A DNA stretch of 64,000 bases from an uncultured Gilliamella sp. (GTDB lineage Bacteria > Pseudomonadota > Gammaproteobacteria > Enterobacterales > Orbaceae): NCBI GenBank assembly GCA_946480175.1, contig CAMLIK010000003.1:16145-80144 (forward strand), read 5' to 3'. The translations under genes were made by a program, and so were the position numbers. Numbering within the stretch: the stretch's first letter is position 1; each line of letters begins with the position of its first letter. Of this stretch, positions 1 to 11,439 are shown one piece after another. The notes under the pieces are model-generated. The model had not been told where the DNA came from. It was given only the letters and a program-made list of their open reading frames with translations, and made no database searches.

Positions 1-2
1 AA

Positions 3-48
3 TTACGTCATCCTAGCCGATCTGATGTCCTTCGAAGCTTCTTAGAAT
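3..48 (+). CDS. 3' end of a CDS truncated by the window edge (…LRHPSRSDVLRSFLE*)
   Basis: Open frame ends at TAA 46-48 and is followed by a strong terminator at 68-93; identity not determinable. Confidence 0.4.
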
Positions 49-67
49 AAACTATTATTTCTTATAC

Positions 68-93
68 ATCGCCACTTTTGTGGCGATTTTTTT
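68..93 (+). terminator. Rho-independent terminator
   Basis: ATCGCCAC-TTTT-GTGGCGAT followed by a T tract. Confidence 0.8.
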
Positions 94-112
94 AATTAAT
101 CAAACTGATATC

Positions 113-1084
113 ATGAATATACTTCAACGCTTTAAAATTGATTCATTCTTGCTGATTTTGATTGGTATTGTGACTACGGCAAGTATTTTTCCATGTAAAG
201 GTGAAGCAAAGGTTATTTTTGAAAATCTTACTACTTTTGCTATTGGTCTATTGTTTTTTATGCATGGTGCAAAACTGTCATTTGATGCGATAATTATTGG
301 CATAAAAAATTGGCGGCTGCATTTATTAATATTCATTATTACCTTCTTAGTATTCCCTATTTTAGGGGTAATGATGCAAGTACTTGTCCCAACTTTCTTA
401 TCAGAAGAGTTTTATTTAGGCTTTGTTTATCTTTGTGTTTTACCGGCCACCGTCCAGTCTGCGATTGCTTTTACATCAATTGCAAAGGGTAATGTCGCCG
501 CTGCTATCTGTAGTGCTTCTGCCTCTACGCTATTAGGTGTCTTCATCACACCGGTATTAGTTGGATTACTCATGCATACTCAAGCTGCTTCTTCAATGAA
601 CATCGTAGATGCTATTGAATCTATCATGCTTAAACTGATGTTGCCGTTTATTATCGGTCATTTATCAAGGCGTTTTATCGGCAAATGGGTTGATAAATAT
701 AAAAGTGTGATTTCAAAAACCGATCGTATATCAATATTATTAGTTGTTTATGTTGCTTTTAGTGATGCAGTGGTTAATGGTATTTGGTCTAAAGTTAGCT
801 TTTTATCTCTTTTAGAAATCATTTTTTACTCAATAATTTTATTAACTATTGTGTTATTAATTACTACTTATAGTTCACGATTATTAGGTTTTAATAAAGA
901 AGACGAAATTACTATTGTATTTTGTGGTTCTAAAAAAAGTTTAGCCAGTGGTATTCCAATGGCGAGTGTAATTTTTCCTATATCTATAACCGGAATAATA
1001 ATTTTGCCGTTAATGATTTTTCACCAAGTACAATTAATGATCTGTGCTGTTTTAGCTTCTCATTACGCGAAACGAAAAATGTAA
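113..1084 (+). CDS. Bile acid:sodium symporter (SBF/YfeH-like) family transporter
   Basis: Multi-TM protein; SBF-like pattern ([43 protein letters not shown]). Start assigned to MNILQRF. Confidence 0.8.
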   Translation: MNILQRFKIDSFLLILIGIVTTASIFPCKGEAKVIFENLTTFAIGLLFFMHGAKLSFDAIIIGIKNWRLHLLIFIITFLVFPILGVMMQVLVPTFLSEEFYLGFVYLCVLPATVQSAIAFTSIAKGNVAAAICSASASTLLGVFITPVLVGLLMHTQAASSMNIVDAIESIMLKLMLPFIIGHLSRRFIGKWVDKYKSVISKTDRISILLVVYVAFSDAVVNGIWSKVSFLSLLEIIFYSIILLTIVLLITTYSSRLLGFNKEDEITIVFCGSKKSLASGIPMASVIFPISITGIIILPLMIFHQVQLMICAVLASHYAKRKM

Positions 1085-1152
1085 AAATTGTTTTGCTCAT
1101 TAGGTTATTCTCAAGGATAATAGAGCGGCTATTAACAACAGAAAGATATATT

Positions 1153-2667
1153 ATGTTTCATCTATTTGCTGATTTAGACTTTTCTACGATTATATTATTA
1201 GTTTTAGCGCTATTTTTTGTTCTTTTTTATGAAGCAATTAATGGATTTCATGACACCGCCAATGCTGTTGCGACAGTAATATATACTCGAGCATTAAAGG
1301 AACAGCTCGCTGTTTTTATGGCCGGTATGTTCAACTTTTTTGGGGTATTGCTTGGTGGACTTAGTGTTGCTTATGCAATTGTTCATCTTTTACCTACTGA
1401 TTTATTACTTAATGTAAGTTCAGCTCATGGATTGGCAATGGTATTTTCGATTCTATTTGCCGCTATTATTTGGAATTTGGGTACTTGGTATGTAGGTATC
1501 CCTGCTTCTAGTTCGCACACGCTGATTGGTGCCATTATTGGTGTTGCATTAGCTAATGCATTTATTATGGATACATCTATCATTGATGCACTTAATATTC
1601 CTAAAATGATACAAATCTTTCTATCATTAATCATTTCACCTATTGTTGGTCTTGTTATTGCTGGCTTAATGATTTTTTTATTACGAAAATATTGGACTCG
1701 TAAAGGACAAAGTAAAAAACGTAGTAAAAAAAGAGAGAGAATTTTTATGACACCTGAACAGCGTGAAAAGCTATATGGTAAAAAGAAACCGCCATTTTGG
1801 ATTCGTATAATGCTCATTATTTCAGCTGCCGGTGTAAGTTTTTCGCACGGAGCAAATGATGGGCAAAAAGGGATTGGTTTATTGATGCTAGTCTTAATGG
1901 GGATTGCACCGGCTGGCTTTATTGTTAACATGGGAGCATCAACCTATGAGATTACTAATACCAGAAATGCGATTCATAATATTGAAGAGTACTTTATCTC
2001 TCATAATGAAGATCTTAATTCAGTAATTGGTAAACAATCAGCGGTAGATACTGCAATCCCAGAAAATGATTTAAATAAATATCATTGTGATTATTCAAAA
2101 TCGTTTATCACCTTGGGTATTGCTAACAATCTATTTAACAAAATCAATGATTATGACTCGCTTAACGTAGACCAACGTTCACAAGCTAGACGTATTTTAT
2201 TATGTTTGTCCGATACCGTATCGCATGTAGCTAAACAACCCAATATATCTAATAAAGATAAGCAGTATTTAAAATCATTAAATAATGATTTATTAAAAAC
2301 AGTTGAATATGCACCAATTTGGATAATTATCGGCGTAGCTTCGGCACTTGCTGTTGGTACTATGATAGGTTGGCGACGAGTAGCCGTTACTATCGGTGAA
2401 AAAATTGGTAAAAAAGGGATGACTTATGCACAAGGTGTTTCGGCGCAAATAACTACGGCATTATCAATTGGTATAGCAAGTTATACTGGAATGCCAGTAT
2501 CGACAACTCAAGTTCTCTCTTCATCGGTTGCAGGTACAATGATTGTCGATGGTGGAGGCGTACAAAGTAAAACCATTAAAAACATCGCGTTAACTTGGAT
2601 TCTTACTTTGCCGATTTCAATTTTGTTATCTGGGTTGCTTTTTTGGCTTGCTCAAAAATTAATTTAG
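1153..2667 (+). CDS. pitA: Inorganic phosphate transporter, PiT family
   Basis: Repeated PiT signatures [15 protein letters not shown] and [15 protein letters not shown]; start assigned to internal MFHLFADLD. Confidence 0.9.
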   Translation: MFHLFADLDFSTIILLVLALFFVLFYEAINGFHDTANAVATVIYTRALKEQLAVFMAGMFNFFGVLLGGLSVAYAIVHLLPTDLLLNVSSAHGLAMVFSILFAAIIWNLGTWYVGIPASSSHTLIGAIIGVALANAFIMDTSIIDALNIPKMIQIFLSLIISPIVGLVIAGLMIFLLRKYWTRKGQSKKRSKKRERIFMTPEQREKLYGKKKPPFWIRIMLIISAAGVSFSHGANDGQKGIGLLMLVLMGIAPAGFIVNMGASTYEITNTRNAIHNIEEYFISHNEDLNSVIGKQSAVDTAIPENDLNKYHCDYSKSFITLGIANNLFNKINDYDSLNVDQRSQARRILLCLSDTVSHVAKQPNISNKDKQYLKSLNNDLLKTVEYAPIWIIIGVASALAVGTMIGWRRVAVTIGEKIGKKGMTYAQGVSAQITTALSIGIASYTGMPVSTTQVLSSSVAGTMIVDGGGVQSKTIKNIALTWILTLPISILLSGLLFWLAQKLI

Positions 2668-2731
2668 TAGTAAAAAGGAAGTATAAAATTTTAATTTGAT
2701 TAGAGCGTCAAAATAGGAAGGAGTGAATATT

Positions 2732-3184
2732 ATGGCTTATAAACATATTTTAGTCGCAGTGGATTTAACACCTGAAAGTGAAGTTCTAGTTGAAAAAGCA
2801 GTCTCTATGGCTAGACCATATAATGCTCAAATATCACTCATTCATGTGGGTATAAACTATTCTGACCTTTATACCGGTTTAGTTGATATTAATATGAATG
2901 ATATGAAAGATCGAATCACTGAAGATGCCCATATTGCATTGAATAAATTAGCAACTGATGCAGGTTATCCAATTGCACATACTCTTTCTGGTAATGGTGA
3001 ATTTGGACAAGTATTAATTGAAGCTATTCACGAATATAGTGCGGATTTGGTTGTATGTGGTCATCACCAAGATTTTTGGAGTAAATTAATGTCTTCGGCT
3101 CGTCAATTAATCAACAATACCCATATTGATACGTTGATTGTCCCTTTAAAAGATGATGAGCCAACCGAAGAACCATCTAAATGA
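2732..3184 (+). CDS. Universal stress protein (UspA family)
   Basis: [16 protein letters not shown]… C-terminal DTLIVPL; typical Usp size. Confidence 0.88.
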   Translation: MAYKHILVAVDLTPESEVLVEKAVSMARPYNAQISLIHVGINYSDLYTGLVDINMNDMKDRITEDAHIALNKLATDAGYPIAHTLSGNGEFGQVLIEAIHEYSADLVVCGHHQDFWSKLMSSARQLINNTHIDTLIVPLKDDEPTEEPSK

Positions 3185-3197
3185 AATATACGTTATG

Positions 3198-3222
3198 AAC
3201 CCGCTTCTTAGCGGGTTTTTTC
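3198..3222 (+). terminator. Rho-independent terminator after usp
   Basis: AACCCGC-TTCTTA-GCGGGTT plus T tract. Confidence 0.8.
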
Positions 3223-3362
3223 TGGGTTATGCAAAAAAATTTACCAATATTTAGGCTATCAAGCTAATTGAAATTATTTTGCCACTTCACTTATGGTTGT
3301 TTTCTTTCCATATCACAAAGGTATACTCATATAACTATCATGATTATAAAAGGAGATTAAAT

Positions 3363-4115
3363 ATGAATATTGTTTTGGTTACCGGCGCTTCATCTGGATT
3401 TGGACAAGCTATTTGTCGAAAACTTATTGCAGATGGTTATAAAGTAATTGGTGCAGCAAGACGACTTGATAAATTACAAAAACTGGCACAAGAGTTAGGG
3501 GCTAACTTTTTACCCTTAACTCTAGATGTTAGTAAAAAAGACTCTGTTGAAACAATTTTATTACAACTACCTAAAGAATTTCAGCCTATTAATATATTAA
3601 TTAATAATGCCGGATTAGCTTTAGGTTTAGAACCAGCATATGAAGCTGACTACAATGATTGGCAAACAATGATTGAAACTAATGTTATCGGGTTAGTTCA
3701 TTTAACCCATCAAATTTTACCGGGAATGGTTGAACGTAATAGTGGCTACATCATTAATCTTGGATCTGTCGCGGGCACTTATCCTTACAAAGGTGGAAAT
3801 GTTTATGGTGCTTCAAAAGCATTCGTTAAACAATTTAGCGCTAACCTCAGAACAGATTTATTAGGCAAAAAAATTAGAGTAACAAACATTGAACCAGGAT
3901 TGTGTGGAGGAACCGAATTTTCAAATGTGCGATTCCATGGTAATGCTGAACAAGCAGCTGCAGTGTATAAAGATGTGGATTTTATCACTCCAGAAGATAT
4001 TGCCAATACTGTGTCATGGTTAGTTAAAACACCAAATCATTTTAATGTCAATTCAATCGAAATTATGCCAGTGGCACAAGCTTCGGCAGGCTTATCAGTT
4101 TGCAAAGGAATTTAA
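3363..4115 (+). CDS. ydfG: SDR-family NADP-dependent oxidoreductase, YdfG-like
   Basis: VTGASSGFGQAI Rossmann motif, NNAGLALGLEPA, YGASKAFVKQF catalytic motif. Confidence 0.85.
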   Translation: MNIVLVTGASSGFGQAICRKLIADGYKVIGAARRLDKLQKLAQELGANFLPLTLDVSKKDSVETILLQLPKEFQPINILINNAGLALGLEPAYEADYNDWQTMIETNVIGLVHLTHQILPGMVERNSGYIINLGSVAGTYPYKGGNVYGASKAFVKQFSANLRTDLLGKKIRVTNIEPGLCGGTEFSNVRFHGNAEQAAAVYKDVDFITPEDIANTVSWLVKTPNHFNVNSIEIMPVAQASAGLSVCKGI

Positions 4116-4258
4116 GGTGAAATTAAATAGGCATTGAATGATATCAATGCTTTAAATAAAAAATATTAAAAAAATAGAATTGATAAACAAAATAGACTTG
4201 CACTTATGTTAATGGGTTGCTATTCTTTTTGCTTGTGATTTTGATTGAGGTTTTAGCA

Positions 4259-4588
4259 ATGACATTTTCTGAAGTAACAAAAATATTTGCGACAAGCTTG
4301 CCTGGTACTGATTCGTACGTAAAATTACGTAAGGCTATGAGAACATTAATCCAAGAAGATCCAAGTAACGCATCCGTTTACTTTTTGATATTTGGATTTG
4401 CACGCACTTATGTCATGTTATATGAAGATCAGGAAGTTTCACCACAATTTGCTGAGGACAATCAAAAATTAATGTTATCGTATCTCAATATACTTGATGA
4501 GGCTTTAAAAAAACAAGATGCCGAAAGTATCTATAAAGCATTAAATAAAGTAGTGAATGAATACGAAAACAGCAAAAAGGTATTTTAG
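4259..4588 (+). CDS. Small conserved-looking hypothetical protein (~109 aa)
   Basis: Complete ORF with a downstream terminator; no family recognised. Confidence 0.6.
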   Translation: MTFSEVTKIFATSLPGTDSYVKLRKAMRTLIQEDPSNASVYFLIFGFARTYVMLYEDQEVSPQFAEDNQKLMLSYLNILDEALKKQDAESIYKALNKVVNEYENSKKVF

Positions 4589-4595
4589 TTATTTA

Positions 4596-4629
4596 CAGCC
4601 TGACATGAAAATGTCGGGCTGTTTTATTT
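4596..4629 (+). terminator. Rho-independent terminator
   Basis: CAGCCTGACAT-GAAA-ATGTCGGGCTG then TTTTATTT. Confidence 0.85.
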
Positions 4630-4651
4630 AGAGTTTATTTTAGGAAAAATA

Positions 4652-4723
4652 ATGAATATTGTAATGATGATCTTAGGCATTATTAGTACCACCGGCACTA
4701 TTATTAATTATAGGGCGGGTTAA
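4652..4723 (+). CDS. thrL: thr operon leader peptide MNIVMMILGIISTTGTIINYRAG*
   Basis: 23-codon ORF with 3 Thr and 6 Ile codons, immediately 5' of an attenuator and thrA; not in the ORF track. Confidence 0.85.
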   Translation: MNIVMMILGIISTTGTIINYRAG

Positions 4724-4773
4724 TTTTTCCTTAAAAAAATATCAAAAAACCCGCCCCAAAAGGCGGGTTTTTT
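4713..4773 (+). promoter_or_regulatory. thr attenuator: antiterminator strand plus intrinsic terminator
   Basis: GGGCGGG (4713-4719) is exactly complementary to CCCGCCC (4750-4756), which also forms the terminator stem AAAAAACCCGCC/GGCGGGTTTTTT (4744-4755/4762-4773). Confidence 0.88.
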
Positions 4774-4901
4774 ACTTTGTAAAATAAAAAAGTTATAAAA
4801 TTAAAGTAAATAGATTTCAAAATATTGATTTTATGAGTTTTTCTTAAAATTATATTTTGAATTATCATTGGCATAAATTAGGAAATTAAATAAGGTGAGA
4901 T

Positions 4902-7358
4902 ATGAAAGTTTTAAAATTTGGAGGAACATCAGTTGCCAACGCAGAACGGTTTTTGCGTGTAGCAGAGATTATTGAAAATAATGCTAAACAAGAACAAACG
5001 GCAACAGTTTTATCTGCACCAGCTAAAATTACTAACCATTTAGTTGCAATGGTTGAAAAAACCGTTGCAAAGCAAGATATCCAAACCAATATCTACGATG
5101 CTGAAAAAATCTTTGCAGATTTATTAACTGGTATTGCAAAAGCGTTACCTAATTTTGCCTATGAAGAAATGAAAAAGTTTGCTCTAAACGAGTTAAATAA
5201 TGTCAAACAATTGTTAGAAGGTATTCGACTATTAGGTCAATGTCCTGATAGTATTAATGCCACAATCATTTGCCGAGGGGAAAAACTTTCGATTGCAATT
5301 ATGCAAGAATTGTTGAAGGCAAAAGGTCATGCTGTCACTGTTATTAATCCAGTAGCAATGTTAATTGCTACTGGGGATTATTTAGAATCAACAGTTGATA
5401 TCATCGAATCATCTCATCGAATCAGTGAAATGCGTATTCCTCCAGAAAATATGATTTTGATGCCAGGTTTTACCGCAGGTAACGAAAAGGGGGAATTAGT
5501 TGTTTTAGGACGTAATGGTTCTGATTATTCTGCTTCAGTATTAGCCGCGTGTTTACGCGCCAATAGCTGCGAAATTTGGACTGATGTGGATGGGGTTTAT
5601 ACGTGTGATCCTCGGATTGTTCCAGATGCCAAATTATTAAAAACGATGTCTTATCAAGAAGCAATGGAACTCTCTTATTTTGGTGCTAAGGTACTTCATC
5701 CAAGAACAATTTTACCTATAGCTCAATTCCAAATTCCATGCTTAATAAAAAATACTAATAATCCAGATGCACCAGGTACTTTAATTGGTGCTAATGTTAT
5801 TGATAGTTCAACGCCTGTAAAAGGTATCACTAACCTAAATAATATGGCTATGATTAATGTATCTGGTCCAGGATTAAAAGGCATGGTTGGTATGTCAGCT
5901 CGGGTTTTTTCCGCTATGTCTTATGCCGGTATTTCTGTGGTACTTATAACGCAATCGTCGTCTGAATATAGTATTAGTTTTTGTGTGCCTCAAACCGAAC
6001 TTTATCGGGCTGAAGAGGCATTAAGTGAAGAATTTTATTTAGAATTAAAAGATGGTTTACTTGAACCAATTGAAGTGATCGAAAAATTGGCAATTATCTC
6101 AGTGGTTGGTGATGGTATGCGTACATTACGTGGCTTATCGGCTAATTTCTTTACAGCATTAGCTCGAGCCAATATTAACATTGTGGCAATTGCGCAAGGT
6201 TCATCAGAGCGCTCAATCTCTGTTGTAGTTGATAATGATGTTGCTGTAATGGGTGTGCGTGTGACTCACCAAATGTTATTTGGTACTGACAAAATGTTAG
6301 ATGTGTTTGTTATTGGTGTTGGTGGTGTTGGTGGTGCATTGGTGGATCAAATCGGTCGTCAACAAAAATGGCTTAAAAATAAACAAATTGATCTGCGTGT
6401 TTGTGGTTTATTTAATTCCAAGCACTCTGTACTTAATCGTGATGGTATCAATTTAGATAATTGGCGTAATCAAATAAAACAAAGTGAAACCAATTATACG
6501 TTAAATAGTATTATTGAATTTGCTAAAAATAACCGGCTCCTCAATCCAATTTTAGTCGACTGTACTTCAAGTAGTGAGGTATCAGATAAATATGTTGATT
6601 TTCTTGCTAATGGTTTTCATGTTGTAACACCGAATAAGAAAGCCAATACTAGTTCAATGGCTTATTACCTTCGTTTACGCCAAGAGGCAGCAAATAGCAA
6701 GCGTAAATTCCAATATGATACTAACGTTGGTGCTGGGCTGCCGGTAATTGAGAATTTACAAAATTTGCTTAATGCCGGTGACGAATTAATTAAGTTTTCA
6801 GGTATTTTATCGGGTTCATTATCTTTTATTTTTGGTAAGTTAGATGAAGGTATGTCATTATCAGAAGCAACGAAGTTGGCCAAAGAAAAGGGGTTTACTG
6901 AGCCTGACCCTCGTGATGACTTATCAGGTACCGACGTAGCTAGAAAACTATTAATCTTAGCAAGGGAGGCTGGATTACAACTTGAACTTGATCAAATTAA
7001 AGTTGAATCAGTGCTACCTGCAGAATATTCTCAAGGCTCTATTGATGAGTTTATGGCAAAATTGCCACAATTGGATTTGCAATTTAAAGAAAAATCAGAA
7101 AAAGCAGCTAAACAAGGAAAAGTACTACGTTATGTCGGTAGCATTGATGGAAATCAATGTAGCGTCAAAATAGAAGCCGTTGATACTGATGATCCACTTT
7201 ATAAAGTTAAAAATGGTGAAAATGCCTTAGCATTTTATACTAGGTATTATCAACCAATTCCATTAGTATTACGTGGTTATGGTGCTGGTAATGATGTTAC
7301 TGCAGCTGGTGTGTTTGCTGATATTTTACGAACCACATCTGGAAAAATTGGAGGCTAA
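4902..7358 (+). CDS. thrA: Bifunctional aspartokinase I / homoserine dehydrogenase I
   Basis: [18 protein letters not shown]-terminus, ACT region, HSD domain [12 protein letters not shown], 818 aa. Confidence 0.97.
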   Translation: MKVLKFGGTSVANAERFLRVAEIIENNAKQEQTATVLSAPAKITNHLVAMVEKTVAKQDIQTNIYDAEKIFADLLTGIAKALPNFAYEEMKKFALNELNNVKQLLEGIRLLGQCPDSINATIICRGEKLSIAIMQELLKAKGHAVTVINPVAMLIATGDYLESTVDIIESSHRISEMRIPPENMILMPGFTAGNEKGELVVLGRNGSDYSASVLAACLRANSCEIWTDVDGVYTCDPRIVPDAKLLKTMSYQEAMELSYFGAKVLHPRTILPIAQFQIPCLIKNTNNPDAPGTLIGANVIDSSTPVKGITNLNNMAMINVSGPGLKGMVGMSARVFSAMSYAGISVVLITQSSSEYSISFCVPQTELYRAEEALSEEFYLELKDGLLEPIEVIEKLAIISVVGDGMRTLRGLSANFFTALARANINIVAIAQGSSERSISVVVDNDVAVMGVRVTHQMLFGTDKMLDVFVIGVGGVGGALVDQIGRQQKWLKNKQIDLRVCGLFNSKHSVLNRDGINLDNWRNQIKQSETNYTLNSIIEFAKNNRLLNPILVDCTSSSEVSDKYVDFLANGFHVVTPNKKANTSSMAYYLRLRQEAANSKRKFQYDTNVGAGLPVIENLQNLLNAGDELIKFSGILSGSLSFIFGKLDEGMSLSEATKLAKEKGFTEPDPRDDLSGTDVARKLLILAREAGLQLELDQIKVESVLPAEYSQGSIDEFMAKLPQLDLQFKEKSEKAAKQGKVLRYVGSIDGNQCSVKIEAVDTDDPLYKVKNGENALAFYTRYYQPIPLVLRGYGAGNDVTAAGVFADILRTTSGKIGG

Positions 7359-8297
7359 ATGAGTCATAAATCATTAACTATTTATGCACCTGCATCAATG
7401 GCAAATATTAGCGTTGGCTTTGATATTTTAGGTGCAGCAATCAATCCAATTAGTGGTGCGATGTTAGGTGACTGCATAACCATTGAGTCTGCAACTGAGT
7501 TTCGCCTTACAAGCAGAGGTCAATTTGTTAAAAAACTACCGAAAGACCCAAAATACAATATTGTGTATCAATGTTGGCAACGTTTTTGTAAAGCTATGGG
7601 TAAAACATTACCGGTTAAAATAACGCTAGAAAAAAATATGCCAATTGGTTCTGGATTAGGTTCAAGTGCTTGTTCTGTTGTTGGCGCTTTTGTTGCGTTA
7701 AATAAGTTTTTTGATGAACCATTTAATGAATTTGAAATGCTTACCATGATGGGGGAACTGGAAGGTCGCATTTCTGGTAGTGTACATTATGATAATGTCG
7801 CTCCTTGTTACTTAGGTGGAATGCAACTTATCCTTGATGAAATGGGGGTGATAAGTGAAGCGATACCGCATTTTGACAATTGGTATTGGGTAATGGCTTA
7901 TCCAGGTATTAAAGTTTCTACCGCTGAAGCTCGAGCAATATTACCTGCTCAATACCAAAAAGCAGATTGTGTTGCGCATGGTCGTTATGTAGGTGGTTTT
8001 TTACATGCTTGTTATACTAAACAACCTAAACTTGCTTCGGCAATGTTGATTGATAATATTGCTGAGCCTTATCGTAAACAGTTGCTACCTAATTTTGATG
8101 CGACACAAAAAAAGGTAAAACAACTTGGTGCATTAGCCTCTGGTATATCAGGTTCAGGACCGACAATGTTTGTGGTAGCAGATAATCTTGAAACTGCACA
8201 GCAAATAGAGTCATTATTGAAAAGTTCTTATTTGCAAAATGAAGATGGTTTTACTCATATTTGTAAAATAGATCCACATGGTGCAAGAGAGATTTAA
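7359..8297 (+). CDS. thrB: Homoserine kinase
   Basis: GHMP kinase motif [15 protein letters not shown]; directly follows thrA. Confidence 0.97.
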   Translation: MSHKSLTIYAPASMANISVGFDILGAAINPISGAMLGDCITIESATEFRLTSRGQFVKKLPKDPKYNIVYQCWQRFCKAMGKTLPVKITLEKNMPIGSGLGSSACSVVGAFVALNKFFDEPFNEFEMLTMMGELEGRISGSVHYDNVAPCYLGGMQLILDEMGVISEAIPHFDNWYWVMAYPGIKVSTAEARAILPAQYQKADCVAHGRYVGGFLHACYTKQPKLASAMLIDNIAEPYRKQLLPNFDATQKKVKQLGALASGISGSGPTMFVVADNLETAQQIESLLKSSYLQNEDGFTHICKIDPHGAREI

Positions 8298-8374
8298 GTT
8301 AATTGTTATTAAATAAAACAATAAGATTAAATCAAAAAGAAAACAATTAAAGTATAAAATTATTGGAAAATATT

Positions 8375-9664
8375 ATGAAACTGTATAACTTAAAAGATCA
8401 TTCCGAGCAGGTTAGTTTTGCGCAGGCGGTACAACAAGGATTAGGAAGAGGACAAGGTTTGTTTTTCCCAGAACAATTACCAAAATTTTCTGCGCAAGAA
8501 ATAGAAGCATTATTAAAAATGGACTTTATTACACGAAGTGCCAAAATCTTATCCGCTTTTATTGGCAATGAAATTAACGATAATGATATGCATCGATTAG
8601 TGCAAAATGCTTTCCAATTTCCTGCCCCCGTTAAATCGGTAGAAGATGATATTGGATCATTAGAACTTTATCATGGTCCGACATTAGCATTTAAAGATTT
8701 TGGTGGACGCTTTATGGCACAAGCTTTAGTCCAAGTTGCTGCCGATAAAAAAATCACCATTTTGACTGCAACTTCGGGAGATACTGGTGCTGCTGTTGCC
8801 CATGCATTTTATCACTTACCAAATATTCGTGTCGTGATTTTATATCCAGAAGGTAAAATTAGCCCATTACAAGAGAAGCTCTTTTGTACGTTAGGTGATA
8901 ACATTCACACCATCGCTATTCAAAGTGATTTTGATGCCTGCCAAGCTTTAGTTAAAAAAGCGTTTGATGATGAAGAACTAAAAACTACTATTGGTTTAAA
9001 TTCAGCTAATTCTATCAATATCAGTCGGCTTTTGGCGCAGATCTGCTATTATTTTGAGGCTTACGCGCAGCTTACCGCCAAACAACGTGAACAATTAGTT
9101 ATTTCCGTACCAAGTGGTAATTTTGGTGATTTAACTGCTGGTTTACTAGCAAAAACCATGGGACTACCTATCAAACGTTTTATTGCTGCGACAAATGCTA
9201 ATGATACTGTTCCTCGTTATTTAGAAACGGGTAAATGGGAGCCCCATAAAACTGTGGCAACATTATCTAATGCTATGGATGTTAGTCAACCAAACAACTG
9301 GCCAAGGATTGAAGAAATTTATCAGAGGGAAGATTGGATACTTAAATCATTAGGGCATGCAGCTGTTTCAGATGAAACTTCAGTAAAAACGGTTCAGGAA
9401 TTGGATAAAAAAGGTTATTTATCCGAACCTCATGGTGCTATTGCCTATCGGGCATTACGAGATCAGTTGCAAGAAGGAGAGTATGGTTTATTTTTAGGGA
9501 CAGCTCATCCAGCTAAATTTAAAGAAGTAGTTGAAGACATCCTTGGTCGATCAATTTCATTACCATCAGCCTTGGCTGAAAGAGCTGAGATGCCATTACT
9601 TTCTCACTATATGCCGGATAATTTTACTAAATTGCGTGATTTCTTAATCTCATTAACATGGTAA
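8375..9664 (+). CDS. thrC: Threonine synthase
   Basis: MKLYNLKDHSEQVSFAQAV; PLP motif GPTLAFKDFGGRF. Confidence 0.97.
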   Translation: MKLYNLKDHSEQVSFAQAVQQGLGRGQGLFFPEQLPKFSAQEIEALLKMDFITRSAKILSAFIGNEINDNDMHRLVQNAFQFPAPVKSVEDDIGSLELYHGPTLAFKDFGGRFMAQALVQVAADKKITILTATSGDTGAAVAHAFYHLPNIRVVILYPEGKISPLQEKLFCTLGDNIHTIAIQSDFDACQALVKKAFDDEELKTTIGLNSANSINISRLLAQICYYFEAYAQLTAKQREQLVISVPSGNFGDLTAGLLAKTMGLPIKRFIAATNANDTVPRYLETGKWEPHKTVATLSNAMDVSQPNNWPRIEEIYQREDWILKSLGHAAVSDETSVKTVQELDKKGYLSEPHGAIAYRALRDQLQEGEYGLFLGTAHPAKFKEVVEDILGRSISLPSALAERAEMPLLSHYMPDNFTKLRDFLISLTW

Positions 9665-9813
9665 ATATGGTTGCCGTCACTAGATTGGTGACAGTTTTTT
9701 AAAATTTATTTTGATTACAAATTTTTAGAGTATATATTACTTAGCTGAAATCTTGTTTAAATGGCTAATTTCGGCTATTGTAATATAAGTTAAAACGTTA
9801 TCAGGTTATATTT

Positions 9814-10266
9814 ATGCACTGTCCGTTTTGTAATGCAGATGATACAAAAGTTATTGATTCTCGCTTAGTAGGTGAAGGTTTTCAGGTTCGCCGTCGTCGA
9901 CAATGTGTCGAATGTAATGAACGGTTTACCACATTTGAAATGGCTGAATTAATTATGCCTAATGTTATCAAAAGCAATAAAGTTCGTGAACCTTTCAATG
10001 AAGATAAACTTCGCAATGGTATAAAGCGAGCTCTAGAAAAACGCCCTGTTAGTTTTGATGCAATAGAAGATGCAATTACTCGAATTAAATCAAAACTTAG
10101 AGTAGCTGGAGAAAGAGAAGTGCCAACCAAATTAATTGGTGATTTTGTTATTGAAGAACTTAAAAACCTTGATAAAGTCGCCTATATTCGTTTTGCATCG
10201 GTTTATTTCAGCTTTGACGACATTGAACAATTTAGTAATGAAATTGCTAAATTGCAGCAAAAGTAA
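9814..10266 (+). CDS. nrdR: Transcriptional repressor NrdR
   Basis: [17 protein letters not shown] zinc ribbon and ATP-cone. Confidence 0.97.
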   Translation: MHCPFCNADDTKVIDSRLVGEGFQVRRRRQCVECNERFTTFEMAELIMPNVIKSNKVREPFNEDKLRNGIKRALEKRPVSFDAIEDAITRIKSKLRVAGEREVPTKLIGDFVIEELKNLDKVAYIRFASVYFSFDDIEQFSNEIAKLQQK

Positions 10267-10274
10267 TCTAAATT

Positions 10275-11384
10275 ATGATTATAGGTAAAGATCAATTTTA
10301 TATGCAGCAAGCTATTGAACTAGCTAAGCTTGGCCGTTTTACGACTACCCCAAATCCTAATGTGGGTTGTATCATTGTTAAAAATGATTGCATTATTGGT
10401 AAAGGCTTTCATATTAAAGCCGGTTTACCACATGCAGAAGTCTATGCATTGAAAATGGCAGGCAATCAAGCTAAGGATGCTACCGCTTATGTAACACTTG
10501 AACCCTGTAGCCATTATGGACGAACTCCTCCTTGTGCTGATGCCCTTGTTAAATCGGGAATTAAGCGTGTGGTTATTGCTATGCAAGATCCTAACCCCAA
10601 TGTAGCTGGACAAGGTATAAAACGATTGAATGATGCTGGTATAGAAGTCAGTGTTGGTGTATTAGCCAATCAAGCGGAAGCCATCAATCAAGCCTTTTTA
10701 AAACGTATGCGGACAGGTATGCCATTTGTACAATTGAAAATGGCAGTTTCGTTGGACGGAAAAATAGCCATGGCATCAGGCGAAAGTAAATGGATAACAT
10801 CGGCTGCTGCTAGACAAGATGTTCAACAATTTAGAGCTCAAGCAAGTTGTATTTTAAGTACCAGAAAAACAGTTCATGTAGATAATGCCAGTTTAACTGT
10901 TAGATATAATGAATTACCTAATTTAATAAAAACAATTTATCCTTTAGACGAAGTTCGTCAACCAGTTCGAGTGATAATTGATAGCCAAAATCAAATGATG
11001 GGTGATGAAAATATTTTTAACCAACCAGGTGAAACATGGCTAGTTAGAAAGAAAAACCTTTCAATATCATTCTCAAATACCAAATTAATCATTGTATCAT
11101 CAAGCAATAATCACATCAATTTATCAGAATTATTATCCATATTAGCCAAACAGCAAATTAATTCTATTTGGGTTGAAGCGGGAGCCCAGCTAGCTGGTGC
11201 ATTAATTGAACAGGATCTTGTTGATGAATTAATTCTATATTATGCACCTAAATTGCTGGGCCATAATGCACAAGATATGTGTGTATTACCTAATCTACAA
11301 AAACTCTCATTAGCGCCGCAATTTCGTTTTGAATCAGTTGAAATGATCGGTGATGATTTAAGGATTATTTTAAAAAGAAAGTAA
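10275..11384 (+). CDS. ribD: Riboflavin biosynthesis deaminase/reductase RibD
   Basis: CDA motif HAEVYAL…EPCSHYGRTPPC; reductase domain; after nrdR as in enterobacteria. Confidence 0.96.
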   Translation: MIIGKDQFYMQQAIELAKLGRFTTTPNPNVGCIIVKNDCIIGKGFHIKAGLPHAEVYALKMAGNQAKDATAYVTLEPCSHYGRTPPCADALVKSGIKRVVIAMQDPNPNVAGQGIKRLNDAGIEVSVGVLANQAEAINQAFLKRMRTGMPFVQLKMAVSLDGKIAMASGESKWITSAAARQDVQQFRAQASCILSTRKTVHVDNASLTVRYNELPNLIKTIYPLDEVRQPVRVIIDSQNQMMGDENIFNQPGETWLVRKKNLSISFSNTKLIIVSSSNNHINLSELLSILAKQQINSIWVEAGAQLAGALIEQDLVDELILYYAPKLLGHNAQDMCVLPNLQKLSLAPQFRFESVEMIGDDLRIILKRK

Positions 11385-11439
11385 ACCTCAATCTTGGCGA
11401 TAGTTTAATAACCTATTTTAAATAAGATTAAAACAGGAA

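Noticed and set aside
1425-1931. 168-aa minus-strand ORF inside pitA
   Set aside because: Antisense shadow of a well-supported gene; no RBS or family resemblance.
6310-6345. GTTGGTGGT-like short repeat in thrA
   Set aside because: Encodes the glycine/valine-rich nucleotide-binding loop ([12 protein letters not shown]); ordinary coding repetition.
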